A DNA stretch of 64,000 nucleotides from positions 1-64,000 of the forward strand of contig NZ_BKAG01000033.1 in assembly GCF_007992435.1 (NCBI RefSeq), given 5' to 3'. The notes below the pieces were generated by a model. It was given only the letters and a program-made list of their open reading frames with translations. It made no database searches and was not told the origin of the DNA. The DNA is from Prosthecobacter gellanilyticus (GTDB taxonomy: Bacteria; Verrucomicrobiota; Verrucomicrobiia; Verrucomicrobiales; Verrucomicrobiaceae). The first letter of the stretch is position 1. Each line of letters begins with the position of its first letter. The position numbers and the translations under genes were made by a program. Below are positions 44,701 through 52,918 of the stretch, one piece after another.

Positions 44701-47700
44701 GGGCGGCAACAATGCCAGCACCACCTTCAGCGGCACGCTGCAAAATGGTAATGCTGCCGCCCTGGCCATCACCAAGGTGGGCACCGGGACACTGACCCTC
44801 AGCGGCACCTCCACCTCCCTCAGCGGCACCATGACAGTGACAGGCGGGGTGCTGGATGTGACCGGCACTTTCGACAACACGACCGCCAGCACCAGCATCG
44901 GCAGTTCCGCCAGCGGACTGGCGGTGCTGCGCGCCAGCGGGCCCAGCCATGACACCAACACCCTCTCCATTGGCAACTCCGGCGGCTTCGGTGTGCTGGC
45001 CATCAATGGTGCCGATTTCGCGGTGAATTCCAGCGCAGCGAACGCCGGCACCACTCTGGCGACCTCCGCAAACGGCTATGGCGGCCTGTTCATGTCGTCG
45101 GGAGCCTTTTCCACACGCAGGCTGGACCTCGGCGCCTCGGGGACGGCAGGCACCTCGGTGGTGCAGATGTCTGGCGGCACTTTTGGTTGGACGGAATACG
45201 TCCTCACGCGCGGATCGAGATGGGAGTTGACCTTCAGCGGTGCCACCGCGGCACGCACGGACACGCTGAACGTCTTTGCCATTGGTGAAGGAACGAACAG
45301 CTTCGGCGCGCTGACCTTGATGGGAGGCTCCTTGGACAACGCCGGACAGGCCATTGCCTATGGGCGCACATCGACAGGCAACACCGGCACCTCAAGCACC
45401 AACCTGAACGCAGGCACGCTGACGACGAACAACTTCACGGTCAACGCGGCCAACTTCACGGCGGCTTACTTCAACTTCAACGGCGGCACGCTGCGTGCCA
45501 ATGTGGATCATGCCACCTTCATGCCTGCGGGCATGACGGGTGTCTATGTCAACGGACCGTTTGGGAGTTTCACGGGCGGAGCCAACATCGACACGAATGG
45601 CAAGAACATCACCATGGCGGCGAACTTGCTCGCTCCCACGGGATCTGGTGTGAACTCGATCCCGCTGACGAGCGGTGGCAGCGGCTATCTCGGTGCTCCT
45701 TATGTGGAGATCACGGGTGGCGGCGGTGTGGGAGCCTCGGCCACGGCCAATGTGGACATGAATCCTGGCAGCCCTACCTTTGGCCAGGTCATCGGCATCA
45801 CCATCACCAATCCGGGTGTTGGTTATACCTCCGCACCCACGGTGACCTTCGTCGGTGGCGGCGGCACGGGGGCCGTCATCGGCACAGTGACGACGGCGGT
45901 GAACAGCTCCGGTGGCCTAACCAAGAGCGGGACTGGAACGCTGGTCCTCAGCGGTGCCAATACCTACACGGGGCTCACCACCGTGAACGGCGGCACGCTT
46001 TCCGCCACGCCGGGTGCTGTGGCGAACAGTTCCGGACTCCGGGTCGGCCTCACGGGAAATGCGGCGTTTGACCTGTATCAGGACGGTGTCGGCGCGGCGC
46101 TGAATCTGAGCGCAAATGCGAGCCTCATCCTCGGCAGCGCCAGCACTTCAGGCGCGCTGGGTTTCCAGCTTGGCACCACACGGGACGTCATCAATCTGAC
46201 TGGCAGCGGCGTGTTCACCATCAATGCTGGCGGCGGCATCATCAACGCGCTGCCGCTGGCAGGCTTTGGAGCTGGCAGCTATGACCTGGTGACCAGCGCG
46301 AATCCCATCGTGGGAGGTGCGAATCTTCAGTTAGGCAGCCTGCCGGGCGGCTTCACTTACAGTCTGGACTACACGTCCAACCCGAACGTGCTGAAGCTCG
46401 TGGCATCCGTGGCAGCAGCAGGTGATCTGTTCTGGCAGGGAGACCTCAGCACCTCCTGGCTCACAGCCTTGTCCGGCAACACCAACTGGGCCAGCAACAG
46501 CACAGGCACCACGGAGGCTGGCTTCAGCCCTGGCAGCACCAACACGGTCAACTTCAGCGCCACCAATGCGGGGGCGTTGCCGATCAATACAACGTTGGAT
46601 GCGGCGTTCAGCATCCAGGGACTGAGGTTCCTGAACTCGGGCACCGGACAGGTCACCATCGCTCCTGGGTCGGGTGGCAGCCTCACGGTGGGAAATGGCG
46701 GCGTGCAAGTGCAGACCGGGGCACCTGCGGCGACAGTCATCTCAGCGCCTGTGATCCTGGGCGCTGCACAAACCTGGAACGTGGCTGACAGCGGCAGCCA
46801 GTTGAGCGTCACGGGAGTGGTGAGCGGCGGCCCTGGCAACTCCACCCAGGCTGCGCCGGGGAGCAATGTGTGGCTGACGATCACGGGTGGCGGCAGTGTG
46901 AGTTTTGGCAATACCGGCAACACCTTCACCGGGGACATCCTGGTGGATGGAGGCACCTTCGTCGTGGACAGCCTTCGTGACTGGGGATCTGTCACGATCG
47001 CCAGCACGGATTCCCACTCCGTCATTTTGGACAATGGAGGTCTGCTTCAGGTCACGGCATCCCTGAATCCTGGCGCGACGACGACCACCACCTACAACCT
47101 CGTCAAAGTCAACGCCGGTGGCGGCAGGGCGGATGTGGCTGCCGGGGTGACACTGACTTTGGATGATGTGGGTCAGCTCTATGGCAGCGGCCCCTTCACG
47201 AAGTCAGGACTCGGCACCTTCGTTCTTCGCAATCAGAACACGTTTGCCGGCACGCTGGACATCACGGCTGGCCTGCTCCAGATGAGCGGCACCACAGCTT
47301 TTGGTCTGAACACAGCGGGCACGACCATCCGCTCCGGGGCCGCCTTGAACATGGCCGGTCAGACGCTCGTGGACACCGAGCCGCTGACGGTTTTCGGCAC
47401 GGGTCTGGCGGCGGCGCCTGCGGGTGTCATCACCAACACCTCCAGCACTTCGGCCACTTTCCCCGGCCCGATCACGCTGGGCAGCAACAGCACCTTCGGT
47501 GTTTCGAGCAGCGGCAGCCTCACGCTCCCAGGTGTGATCAGCGGTGCCTTCGCGGTGACCGGGAACAGCAGTGGCTCCGGTGCGGTCGTCCTGTCAGGCA
47601 ACAATACTTTTAGTGGAGGTGTCGTCGTTGATGCGGGCATCTTGCGCGGTGTGGGTGTCAGCCCTGCAGGCACCACGGTGGCGCCCACGTCGGATCCTTT

Positions 47701-49360
47701 CGGTTCCAACACCATCACGCTGAATGGCGGGACCCTGGACATCCGTGACAATGCGGATGGAACCTCAGGCACCCAAACGCTCACCTATGACAACCCGGTG
47801 GTCCTCAATGCCAGTGCCACGGTCACCGTGAACCGGCTTTCGGGTTCGGGCCTGACGAAAATCATCCGCCTGGGGCATCTTATCACCGCTGCTGACATCA
47901 CCTTCACCAGCACGAACAGCAACGACTACCAGCAGTATTACAACGGCTCCGGCAGCAACATCAACACGATGCTGGGCAATCTCACGATCAACGTGAATGC
48001 GGAGACAACCACCTTTGCCAACGCCGGGTCCACCACAAGCAGCACGAATGTATCCCTCACCGATGGTGCGGGCAGCTACAAGCTGACCAAACTCGGCGGT
48101 GGCTCGCTGACGCTGGGGCGCACCACCATTGATGCGCTGCAACTGGACGCGGGCACCGTCAACCTCAACAGCGCCGGGAACCTCTTCCCCTCTGGCGTGA
48201 CGGTGAACGGTGGCACGCTGGTGGTAAACAACTCCAACGGTGTGCTCGGAGCGGGCACTTCCCCGGATGTGCAGGTGAATGGAGGCATCGTCCAGCTCCG
48301 CAGTGCCACGGCGGCCCAGACCGTGGGCCTGGACTACAATGCCAATGCCACGCTGGACCTGCGTAACAATGCCTCGACCACCTTCCAGGTGGAAAGCGTG
48401 GTCCTGGCCCCTGCGGTGGATACTTTCACCTTCAACGTCAACCGCACAAGCGGCACGGGCACCGGCTTCACGGAGACTTTCCAGGGGCCTATCACGACTC
48501 AGAGCGCCATCCAGTTCAACGTGACGGGAGCCAACGGTTACTTTGCTGCCATCAACGCCAGCAGCACCCTCAGCCTCGGAGGCAACATCGACTTCAACAC
48601 CAGCACGGCGAACCTCGCCATGGCAGGCGTGATCAACGATGGAGCTTCAAGCTTCTCGGTGACGAAGAGCGGTGTGGCCACCATGACGCTTTCCGCAGCC
48701 AACGTCTACGATGGCGGCACCAACATCAACGACGGTGTGCTGCTGGTGGCCAACACCACTGGCTCTGCCACGGGCACGGGTGTCGTCACGGTAGCCGCGA
48801 CCGCGATCCTTGGAGGCACGGGCATCATCGCTCCCGGCAGTGGCAATGCGGTGACGGTGAATGGCACCTTGCAGGTCGGTGGTGCGGCACCTGCGGCAGG
48901 GCAGACGCTGACGATCGCCACGAATGCCGCGGCCACGACGATCAACAATCTGCTTACCTTTGATCTCTTCTCGGGTGAAGGTTCCGGGACGCTCAATGCC
49001 ATCACCACGGCGGACCGTCTGCTTTTCACGGGCAACTCGAACGGAGCTTCCGTGACCCTGGGCGCTTCCTCCGTGCTTGGCATCACCACCAGCATCGTGG
49101 GTGGATGGGCGTCTGGCTCCTCCTGGCAGCTCATTGACTGGGCCGGCCTCACGCCGAGCGGCACTTTCTCGAACCTGAACTCCACCATCGGAAACTTTGC
49201 CAACCTGCCGGATCTCTCGACGCAGAACCTCGCCTGGGATGTGTCCGCCATCTACACGACAGGGGTGGTGTCCATCGTGGTCGTCATTCCGGAGCCTGGC
49301 AGGGCCGTGCTGCTGCTCCTGGGCCTGCTGGCGCTGTTCATGCGTCGTCGTCGTGACTGA
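41732..49360 (+). CDS. giant autotransporter-associated beta-strand repeat protein with PEP-CTERM anchor
   Basis: This 2542-residue protein has an N-terminal membrane/signal segment (IALTYLMLVLTVSWQVGQPL) and about ten beta-strand repeats of the pattern GTLTLSGANTYTG-TTV-GGTL, which build a right-handed beta helix in autotransporter passengers. There is no C-terminal beta-barrel. Instead it ends VIPEP, a hydrophobic helix and MRRRRD, a PEP-CTERM sorting signal. A block of roughly 270 residues is duplicated (about 629-900 and 1424-1690), each copy including LPGGFTYSLDYT and a W-G-----W-----NW module. A GxGY-type module lies at about 1308-1381. It is likely exposed on the cell surface; function unknown. 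Confidence 0.9.
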   Translation: MKILRRQRIALTYLMLVLTVSWQVGQPLRGATIHWDGSTSGSWNDATNWNTLLTGAGTDVAVTPGDDLVFTTSTGALNFSQTIDTGAALAVNSLLFNASATTAITVAAGTAGSSLTLGAGGLTLDTGTGAHVISAPITLGAAQSWTNNSANLFTVSGNVSAGTNLLTAAGTGSTTITGIVSGSGGITKNDAGTLRLDGVNTFTGVTTLNAGTLMATTSAQALGTGTASLVINGGTLHLANDASTSFSRNTTITADATIVADRLLSSTSSITHTLGTLSLAGVTLTINKGANITSSGNGQVTFGVTTFTGSPTISQNSRGIIQFGNISETGGAQSLSLAAGNGASSLVILNGTGAWTGGTIVNSGTLRANVANSLGASGSLTTVNAGTVDLRNASSAASRNITYAGTGTLALSNDSSTTFAVGTLLQDAGTLTITAQRVNASTTNTTHILNEAFTLNGSLILNTVNSTAPQLMTLRFQGAISDGAGVNNLTKTGGGAAVMEAVSSYDGLTTITQGTLRVGIANALPFGAGKGDLTMNPASGNTATLDLNGFNQTLNGLSSSNVGASDINNAGVAAATLTIGGNDGVGTFLGTIQNTGGALSLAKIGAGTITLSGTGTYTGTTSVNGGMLVVTPGAVATTTGLSVGTTGNGTFSLGADAIGALLTLPNNANLTLGGAANAGTLHFQLGADTASSDRISLGGTGLISVGAGGGYISGTALSGFIAGSYELLSGPNNIVGGANFKLGNLPGGFTYSLDYTTDLKKLSLIATAVAAGTLYWRGDVNTSWNQSVGGNTNWSSTANGLTEAGYTPGKDTTVIFSATNVPSGPITTTLDNNYTIAGLQILNSVTGSFTLAPGFQGSLAIGAGGIDIQAGGPVTTLINMPVALTANQTWSVPDLGSTLEVPGVTGSFGLTKAGSGTLRLSGLSTYTGTTLVSGGSLEPTIANALSPNSTHSISAGATLRLSAAATAIGGLTGAGVVENGNATTGRTLTVGGNNASTTFSGTLQNGNAAALAITKVGTGTLTLSGTSTSLSGTMTVTGGVLDVTGTFDNTTASTSIGSSASGLAVLRASGPSHDTNTLSIGNSGGFGVLAINGADFAVNSSAANAGTTLATSANGYGGLFMSSGAFSTRRLDLGASGTAGTSVVQMSGGTFGWTEYVLTRGSRWELTFSGATAARTDTLNVFAIGEGTNSFGALTLMGGSLDNAGQAIAYGRTSTGNTGTSSTNLNAGTLTTNNFTVNAANFTAAYFNFNGGTLRANVDHATFMPAGMTGVYVNGPFGSFTGGANIDTNGKNITMAANLLAPTGSGVNSIPLTSGGSGYLGAPYVEITGGGGVGASATANVDMNPGSPTFGQVIGITITNPGVGYTSAPTVTFVGGGGTGAVIGTVTTAVNSSGGLTKSGTGTLVLSGANTYTGLTTVNGGTLSATPGAVANSSGLRVGLTGNAAFDLYQDGVGAALNLSANASLILGSASTSGALGFQLGTTRDVINLTGSGVFTINAGGGIINALPLAGFGAGSYDLVTSANPIVGGANLQLGSLPGGFTYSLDYTSNPNVLKLVASVAAAGDLFWQGDLSTSWLTALSGNTNWASNSTGTTEAGFSPGSTNTVNFSATNAGALPINTTLDAAFSIQGLRFLNSGTGQVTIAPGSGGSLTVGNGGVQVQTGAPAATVISAPVILGAAQTWNVADSGSQLSVTGVVSGGPGNSTQAAPGSNVWLTITGGGSVSFGNTGNTFTGDILVDGGTFVVDSLRDWGSVTIASTDSHSVILDNGGLLQVTASLNPGATTTTTYNLVKVNAGGGRADVAAGVTLTLDDVGQLYGSGPFTKSGLGTFVLRNQNTFAGTLDITAGLLQMSGTTAFGLNTAGTTIRSGAALNMAGQTLVDTEPLTVFGTGLAAAPAGVITNTSSTSATFPGPITLGSNSTFGVSSSGSLTLPGVISGAFAVTGNSSGSGAVVLSGNNTFSGGVVVDAGILRGVGVSPAGTTVAPTSDPFGSNTITLNGGTLDIRDNADGTSGTQTLTYDNPVVLNASATVTVNRLSGSGLTKIIRLGHLITAADITFTSTNSNDYQQYYNGSGSNINTMLGNLTINVNAETTTFANAGSTTSSTNVSLTDGAGSYKLTKLGGGSLTLGRTTIDALQLDAGTVNLNSAGNLFPSGVTVNGGTLVVNNSNGVLGAGTSPDVQVNGGIVQLRSATAAQTVGLDYNANATLDLRNNASTTFQVESVVLAPAVDTFTFNVNRTSGTGTGFTETFQGPITTQSAIQFNVTGANGYFAAINASSTLSLGGNIDFNTSTANLAMAGVINDGASSFSVTKSGVATMTLSAANVYDGGTNINDGVLLVANTTGSATGTGVVTVAATAILGGTGIIAPGSGNAVTVNGTLQVGGAAPAAGQTLTIATNAAATTINNLLTFDLFSGEGSGTLNAITTADRLLFTGNSNGASVTLGASSVLGITTSIVGGWASGSSWQLIDWAGLTPSGTFSNLNSTIGNFANLPDLSTQNLAWDVSAIYTTGVVSIVVVIPEPGRAVLLLLGLLALFMRRRRD

Positions 49361-49388
49361 TCTGCGCGCGTGGAAGCGTTAAGGGGAG

Positions 49389-50756
49389 GTGAGATTCCTC
49401 CCCGCTGGATTGTTCCTGTTTTGCTGCCTGCCTGCCGCCACTGCGGCGCCGGTCTCTTTTGCCCAACAAATAGTGCCGTTGCTGGTGGGCCAGTGCGTGG
49501 AGTGTCATCGCGCGGAGAAGGCGAAGGGCGGGTATCGCCTCGATACCTTTGAGCAGCTTTTGAAAGCGGGCGACAGTGATGAAGTGCCGCTGGTCGCGGG
49601 CAAGCCGGAGGAGAGCGAGCTCTATGAGCTCATCTCCACGCATGAGGAAGATGACCGCATGCCGAAGAAGGCAGATGCGCTGCCGGAGAAGGAGATCGCT
49701 CTCGTCCGGCAGTGGATCCTCGAAGGCGGGAAGTTTGACGGCCCGGATGCGAAGGCTGCGCTGGCGACTCTGCTACCGCAGAAGGAGGTGCAATCCCCTG
49801 AGAAGTATCCGCGACCGATCCCCGTCACCGCGATGGCGCTGAATGGGGATGGCAAGGTGCTGGTGACCAATGGCTATCATGAGGTGCTCTCCTGGGATCC
49901 TGAGACGGGCAAGATGCGCGGGCGCATCGCGGGAATGCCGGAGCGAGTGCTCGGTCTCAGCTTCATCAAGGGAGGGCCGCTGCTGGCGGTGGCTGGAGGC
50001 AGCCCCGGACGCAGCGGCGAGGTCTGGCTGGTGAACTACGCCAGGCCTGCTGAGCGCAAGCGGCTGGCTCAGCTGCGTGACTGCGCGCTGAGCGCCGTGA
50101 GCACGCCGGATGGCTCTGTGCTCATCACCGCGGGCGCGGACAATCGCGTGCGCGCCTTTGCACTACCAGAAGGCAAGCCAATGTGGGATCTGGAGGCGCA
50201 TGCGGACTGGATCTTGAGCCTCGCCATGAGTCCGGATGGCAGGCATGTGGCCAGTGCCAGCCGCGACCGCACGGCGAAGGTCTTTGATGTGAAGACCGGC
50301 ACGGTGGAGGGAACCTTCAATGGGCATGAGGTGGCTGTGCTGAGCGTGGCCTTTTCCCCTTCAAGTGACCAGATCATCTCCGGAGATGCGAATGGTGAGA
50401 TGCATCGCTTCAAGCCGGATGGAGAGGGTGTGAAGGACACCACCATGAGCCCCGGTGGCAGGTCTGAAGTGCTCGGGCTTGGTTTCTTGAACACGGAGCT
50501 GCCCGTCGCCGCCTTGGGAAGCGGTCTCGTGATCTCCATGGATCCGAAGACACGGAAGAAAAAAGACGTGCTGGCGCAGCATGATGACCGCCTAACCAAG
50601 ATGTGCATCGGTGGTTCCCTGGAGCTTCGCCGCCTGATCACTGCCAGTCATGATGGCTGGGTCCGCATCACCGAGCTAACCAGCCCGGCTGGAGGCCTGC
50701 CAGGGCCGCTTCAGATCAAAGAGACACGGCGTTTCATCGCCAGCCCGGGATGGTGA
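49389..50756 (+). CDS. cytochrome c (planctomycete type) fused to WD40 repeats
   Basis: This 455-residue protein has a signal peptide (FLPAGLFLFCCLPAATAA), then a planctomycete-type cytochrome c domain with the haem motif CVECH at residues 36-40 and a GKPEESELYELI and DDRMPKKADALPEKEI pattern typical of PF07635. It then has a beta propeller of WD40-like repeats, the clearest being ADWILSLAMSPDGRHVASASRDRTAKVFD and the following EVAVLSVAFSPSSDQIISGD. Such proteins are common in Verrucomicrobia and Planctomycetes; the role is unknown. The only in-frame start is a GTG at 49389, which touches a GGGGAG stretch directly upstream, so a TTG at 49410 remains possible. It starts 28 bases after the beta-strand repeat gene. 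Confidence 0.85.
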   Translation: MRFLPAGLFLFCCLPAATAAPVSFAQQIVPLLVGQCVECHRAEKAKGGYRLDTFEQLLKAGDSDEVPLVAGKPEESELYELISTHEEDDRMPKKADALPEKEIALVRQWILEGGKFDGPDAKAALATLLPQKEVQSPEKYPRPIPVTAMALNGDGKVLVTNGYHEVLSWDPETGKMRGRIAGMPERVLGLSFIKGGPLLAVAGGSPGRSGEVWLVNYARPAERKRLAQLRDCALSAVSTPDGSVLITAGADNRVRAFALPEGKPMWDLEAHADWILSLAMSPDGRHVASASRDRTAKVFDVKTGTVEGTFNGHEVAVLSVAFSPSSDQIISGDANGEMHRFKPDGEGVKDTTMSPGGRSEVLGLGFLNTELPVAALGSGLVISMDPKTRKKKDVLAQHDDRLTKMCIGGSLELRRLITASHDGWVRITELTSPAGGLPGPLQIKETRRFIASPGW

Positions 50757-50918
50757 CTTTTCTGGAACGACCCGGTCTGTGCCAGGAAGCCGCCGAACCG
50801 AAAGAGTGGCAAGAAAGTTAAAATTGGCTGTAATTTTGCAGGCCGCCGATGCAGATACTTAGGATGTCGGGCAATGAGGTTTTACCTCACCCCGCAGACA
50901 CCTTAACTCTCCTCTATT

Positions 50919-52334
50919 ATGTCCAGCATCGGTAGCAGCTTCCGCAACTCGCAGGTTCAGTCCTCTGGTTCGCTTTCCCTGGAGCAACTGCCTCCTGAAG
51001 GCCCCAAACTGGGTGACCGCCAGGTGACCACCAATAACAAGCCGTCCATCGGCCGCTCCATCCTCAATTTCTTCTCGGGCATCGGTGACAAGATCACCTC
51101 GCTCAAGGATCGGGTGGTGAACTACTTTGCGGAGAAGTCGGCCGCCCGGAAAGAGGCGGCTCTGGGACGTGCGGCGGACAACATCGCGAACGCAATCGTC
51201 CAGGGGAATGTGACACCGAAGAAGATGACGAGTCTGCTCAACGAGCTGCAGAGCTGCGCGAAGAAGACGGGCACGGACGATCCGACGGGCAAGGCCGTGT
51301 CCACCCTGCGTGAGAAGGTGAGCGCCTTGCCCCCTGAGCAGCAGAAGGCTGTCCGCACCCACTTTGCCATGGATGACAACAGCGCTGGTTTGATGCGAGA
51401 ATTCGACAGCCGCGTGGAGAAGCATGACCAGATGATGCAGGGCTTGGAGGAGATGGGACTCGCTGGAGAGGGGGATCGCGGGGACTCCGTGAAAGCGCGC
51501 CAGAACTTCAAGGGGCTCGTGGACGGCATTCAGCATGACTGCCGTCAGTATCTGATCGGGCCTCTCCAAGAGAAAATGCCCGGCGGTGTGACCATCAGTG
51601 ACAACGGCGTCGTCACTGGCACCAGCACGATTTCACAGGTGCCGGATGTGGCGCCTAACCTCGCGGAGATCCAGGGGATGTCCATCGGTGACGGTGTGAA
51701 GGCCATCATGTCAGATGCTCTGAAACCTGAGCGCCTCACCGATCTTGGCGGTCAGAAAGTCATCACCCAGGCACCGAAGGACTTCTTCCGCATGGACCTG
51801 GAGATGCCAACCAGCCAGGGGACCTTCAAAACGCGTGACGACCCGGAAACGGGTGAAGCCGAGCGCAATTTGACGGTCGTCCAAAACCTCCGTGACTATG
51901 CCGGGTCTGACAATGCCACGACGGTGCTGTCCTCCGTGCTTGTGCAGACCACGCTGCGTCCCTTCCATGACTCCATCGCCACCGAAGGCGGAGACCAGGC
52001 GCTGCTCACCTTCGCGGCGAAGCGTGAGGGCTCTTACAAGGACGACCAGGGCGTGTCCCATGACCTGGGTCTGCTGACCAACTACGGCGGCGCCAAGCTG
52101 AAGCTCGACAAAATGGAGAACGGTGACTTTCGCGTGAAAGTGAGCTGGACCATGTATCCCGACCATGTGGGCCGTGGCTTCGCCAAAGAATCCATGCCGC
52201 TCTCCGAGGGTGGGGTGCTGAAGTCCGAGTTCTCCATTGAGATGGTGGTGGACAAGGCTGCCGCAGATCGTGGTGAGCTGGTGCTGACCTGCCCCACCGA
52301 CCCGACGGTCACTTTTTCTGGCAAGCTGTTCTAA
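50919..52334 (+). CDS. candidate type III secretion effector
   Basis: The 471-residue protein is not a member of a family I recognise. It has no signal peptide and no membrane segment. The first 40 residues are rich in Ser, Gln and Pro (MSSIGSSFRNSQVQSSGSLS start), as in type III secretion signals. Residues 45-200 are helical and charged, with an amphipathic helix RSILNFFSGIGDKITSLKDR followed by VVNYFAEK. Residues 205-471 form a separate, beta-rich, unrecognised domain (GVTISDNGVVTGTSTIS; GDFRVKVSWTMYPDHVG). The next gene encodes a CesT-type chaperone, and the one after is homologous to residues 1-210 of this protein. Effector status is inferred from this context, not from homology. No clear promoter was found upstream. 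Confidence 0.7.
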   Translation: MSSIGSSFRNSQVQSSGSLSLEQLPPEGPKLGDRQVTTNNKPSIGRSILNFFSGIGDKITSLKDRVVNYFAEKSAARKEAALGRAADNIANAIVQGNVTPKKMTSLLNELQSCAKKTGTDDPTGKAVSTLREKVSALPPEQQKAVRTHFAMDDNSAGLMREFDSRVEKHDQMMQGLEEMGLAGEGDRGDSVKARQNFKGLVDGIQHDCRQYLIGPLQEKMPGGVTISDNGVVTGTSTISQVPDVAPNLAEIQGMSIGDGVKAIMSDALKPERLTDLGGQKVITQAPKDFFRMDLEMPTSQGTFKTRDDPETGEAERNLTVVQNLRDYAGSDNATTVLSSVLVQTTLRPFHDSIATEGGDQALLTFAAKREGSYKDDQGVSHDLGLLTNYGGAKLKLDKMENGDFRVKVSWTMYPDHVGRGFAKESMPLSEGGVLKSEFSIEMVVDKAAADRGELVLTCPTDPTVTFSGKLF

Positions 52335-52350
52335 GATTATGTTAGAACTT

Positions 52351-52376
52351 CCAGGCCGCCGCTGAGGGCGGCCTGG
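52351..52376 (+). terminator. strong intercistronic hairpin between effector and chaperone
   Basis: CCAGGCCGCC (52351-52360) and GGCGGCCTGG (52367-52376) form a perfect 10-bp GC stem with a 6-base loop, 17 bases after the effector stop, followed by CGCGTTT. It may partly terminate transcription or protect the 3' end of the effector message, so effector and chaperone could be made in different amounts. Confidence 0.65.
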
Positions 52377-52416
52377 CGCGTTTACCAACGACTCCTCTTT
52401 TTTCTCTCCCACTCCC

Positions 52417-52875
52417 ATGACGACGAACAACCTGCAGGCCCTCGAGGCCCTCTCCGTGACCCTCGGCCTTCCTCTGGCCTTCAACCAGGACAACACCTGC
52501 GACCTCGTGATCGATGAAGCCGAGGTGGCGCTGCGCGGCGACCCTGCCAGCCATGTGCTGAAGCTCAGCGCCGTGATCGGCACCCTGGAGAACAACGAGT
52601 CTCCTGCTGGTCTGAAAATGCTGCTGAAGGCAAATTTTCAGGGCCAGGGTGTGGGCGGTGCCTGCCTGAGCATGGATCATCTGAGTGAAGATGTGGTGCT
52701 CTGCCAGAGCGTGGATGTCTCCCATCTCGGCCCTGAAGGCGTGGCTCCCGTGCTGGAGAAGTTTGTGAACTACCTGGAGTTCTGGCAGGCGAACCTGGCC
52801 AGACTGACGGCTGACGATACCGATCCGGATTCTGGGTCGGGCTCAGGTGACGCCGCAGGCCTGATCCGCATCTAA
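52417..52875 (+). CDS. CesT-family type III secretion chaperone
   Basis: This 152-residue acidic protein shows the pattern of the CesT/Tir chaperone family (PF05932): an N-terminal helix (ALEALSVTLGLPLAF), a strand NTCDLVIDEAEVAL, a central strand LKLSAVIGTL, a helix LKMLLKANFQGQGVGGA, strands CLSMDHLSEDVVLCQSVDV, and a long C-terminal helix VAPVLEKFVNYLEFWQANL. The tail is rich in Asp, Ser and Gly. These chaperones bind effectors in the cytoplasm and bring them to the secretion ATPase. It lies between two candidate substrates, the normal genetic position for such a chaperone. Confidence 0.8.
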   Translation: MTTNNLQALEALSVTLGLPLAFNQDNTCDLVIDEAEVALRGDPASHVLKLSAVIGTLENNESPAGLKMLLKANFQGQGVGGACLSMDHLSEDVVLCQSVDVSHLGPEGVAPVLEKFVNYLEFWQANLARLTADDTDPDSGSGSGDAAGLIRI

Positions 52876-52918
52876 CCAACTATGCGACCTTGGTGGCGAT
52901 GGCGCCAGGGATACTCTT

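Noticed and set aside
41732-49360. Classical type V autotransporter
   Set aside because: There is no C-terminal beta-barrel; the protein ends in a PEP-CTERM signal.
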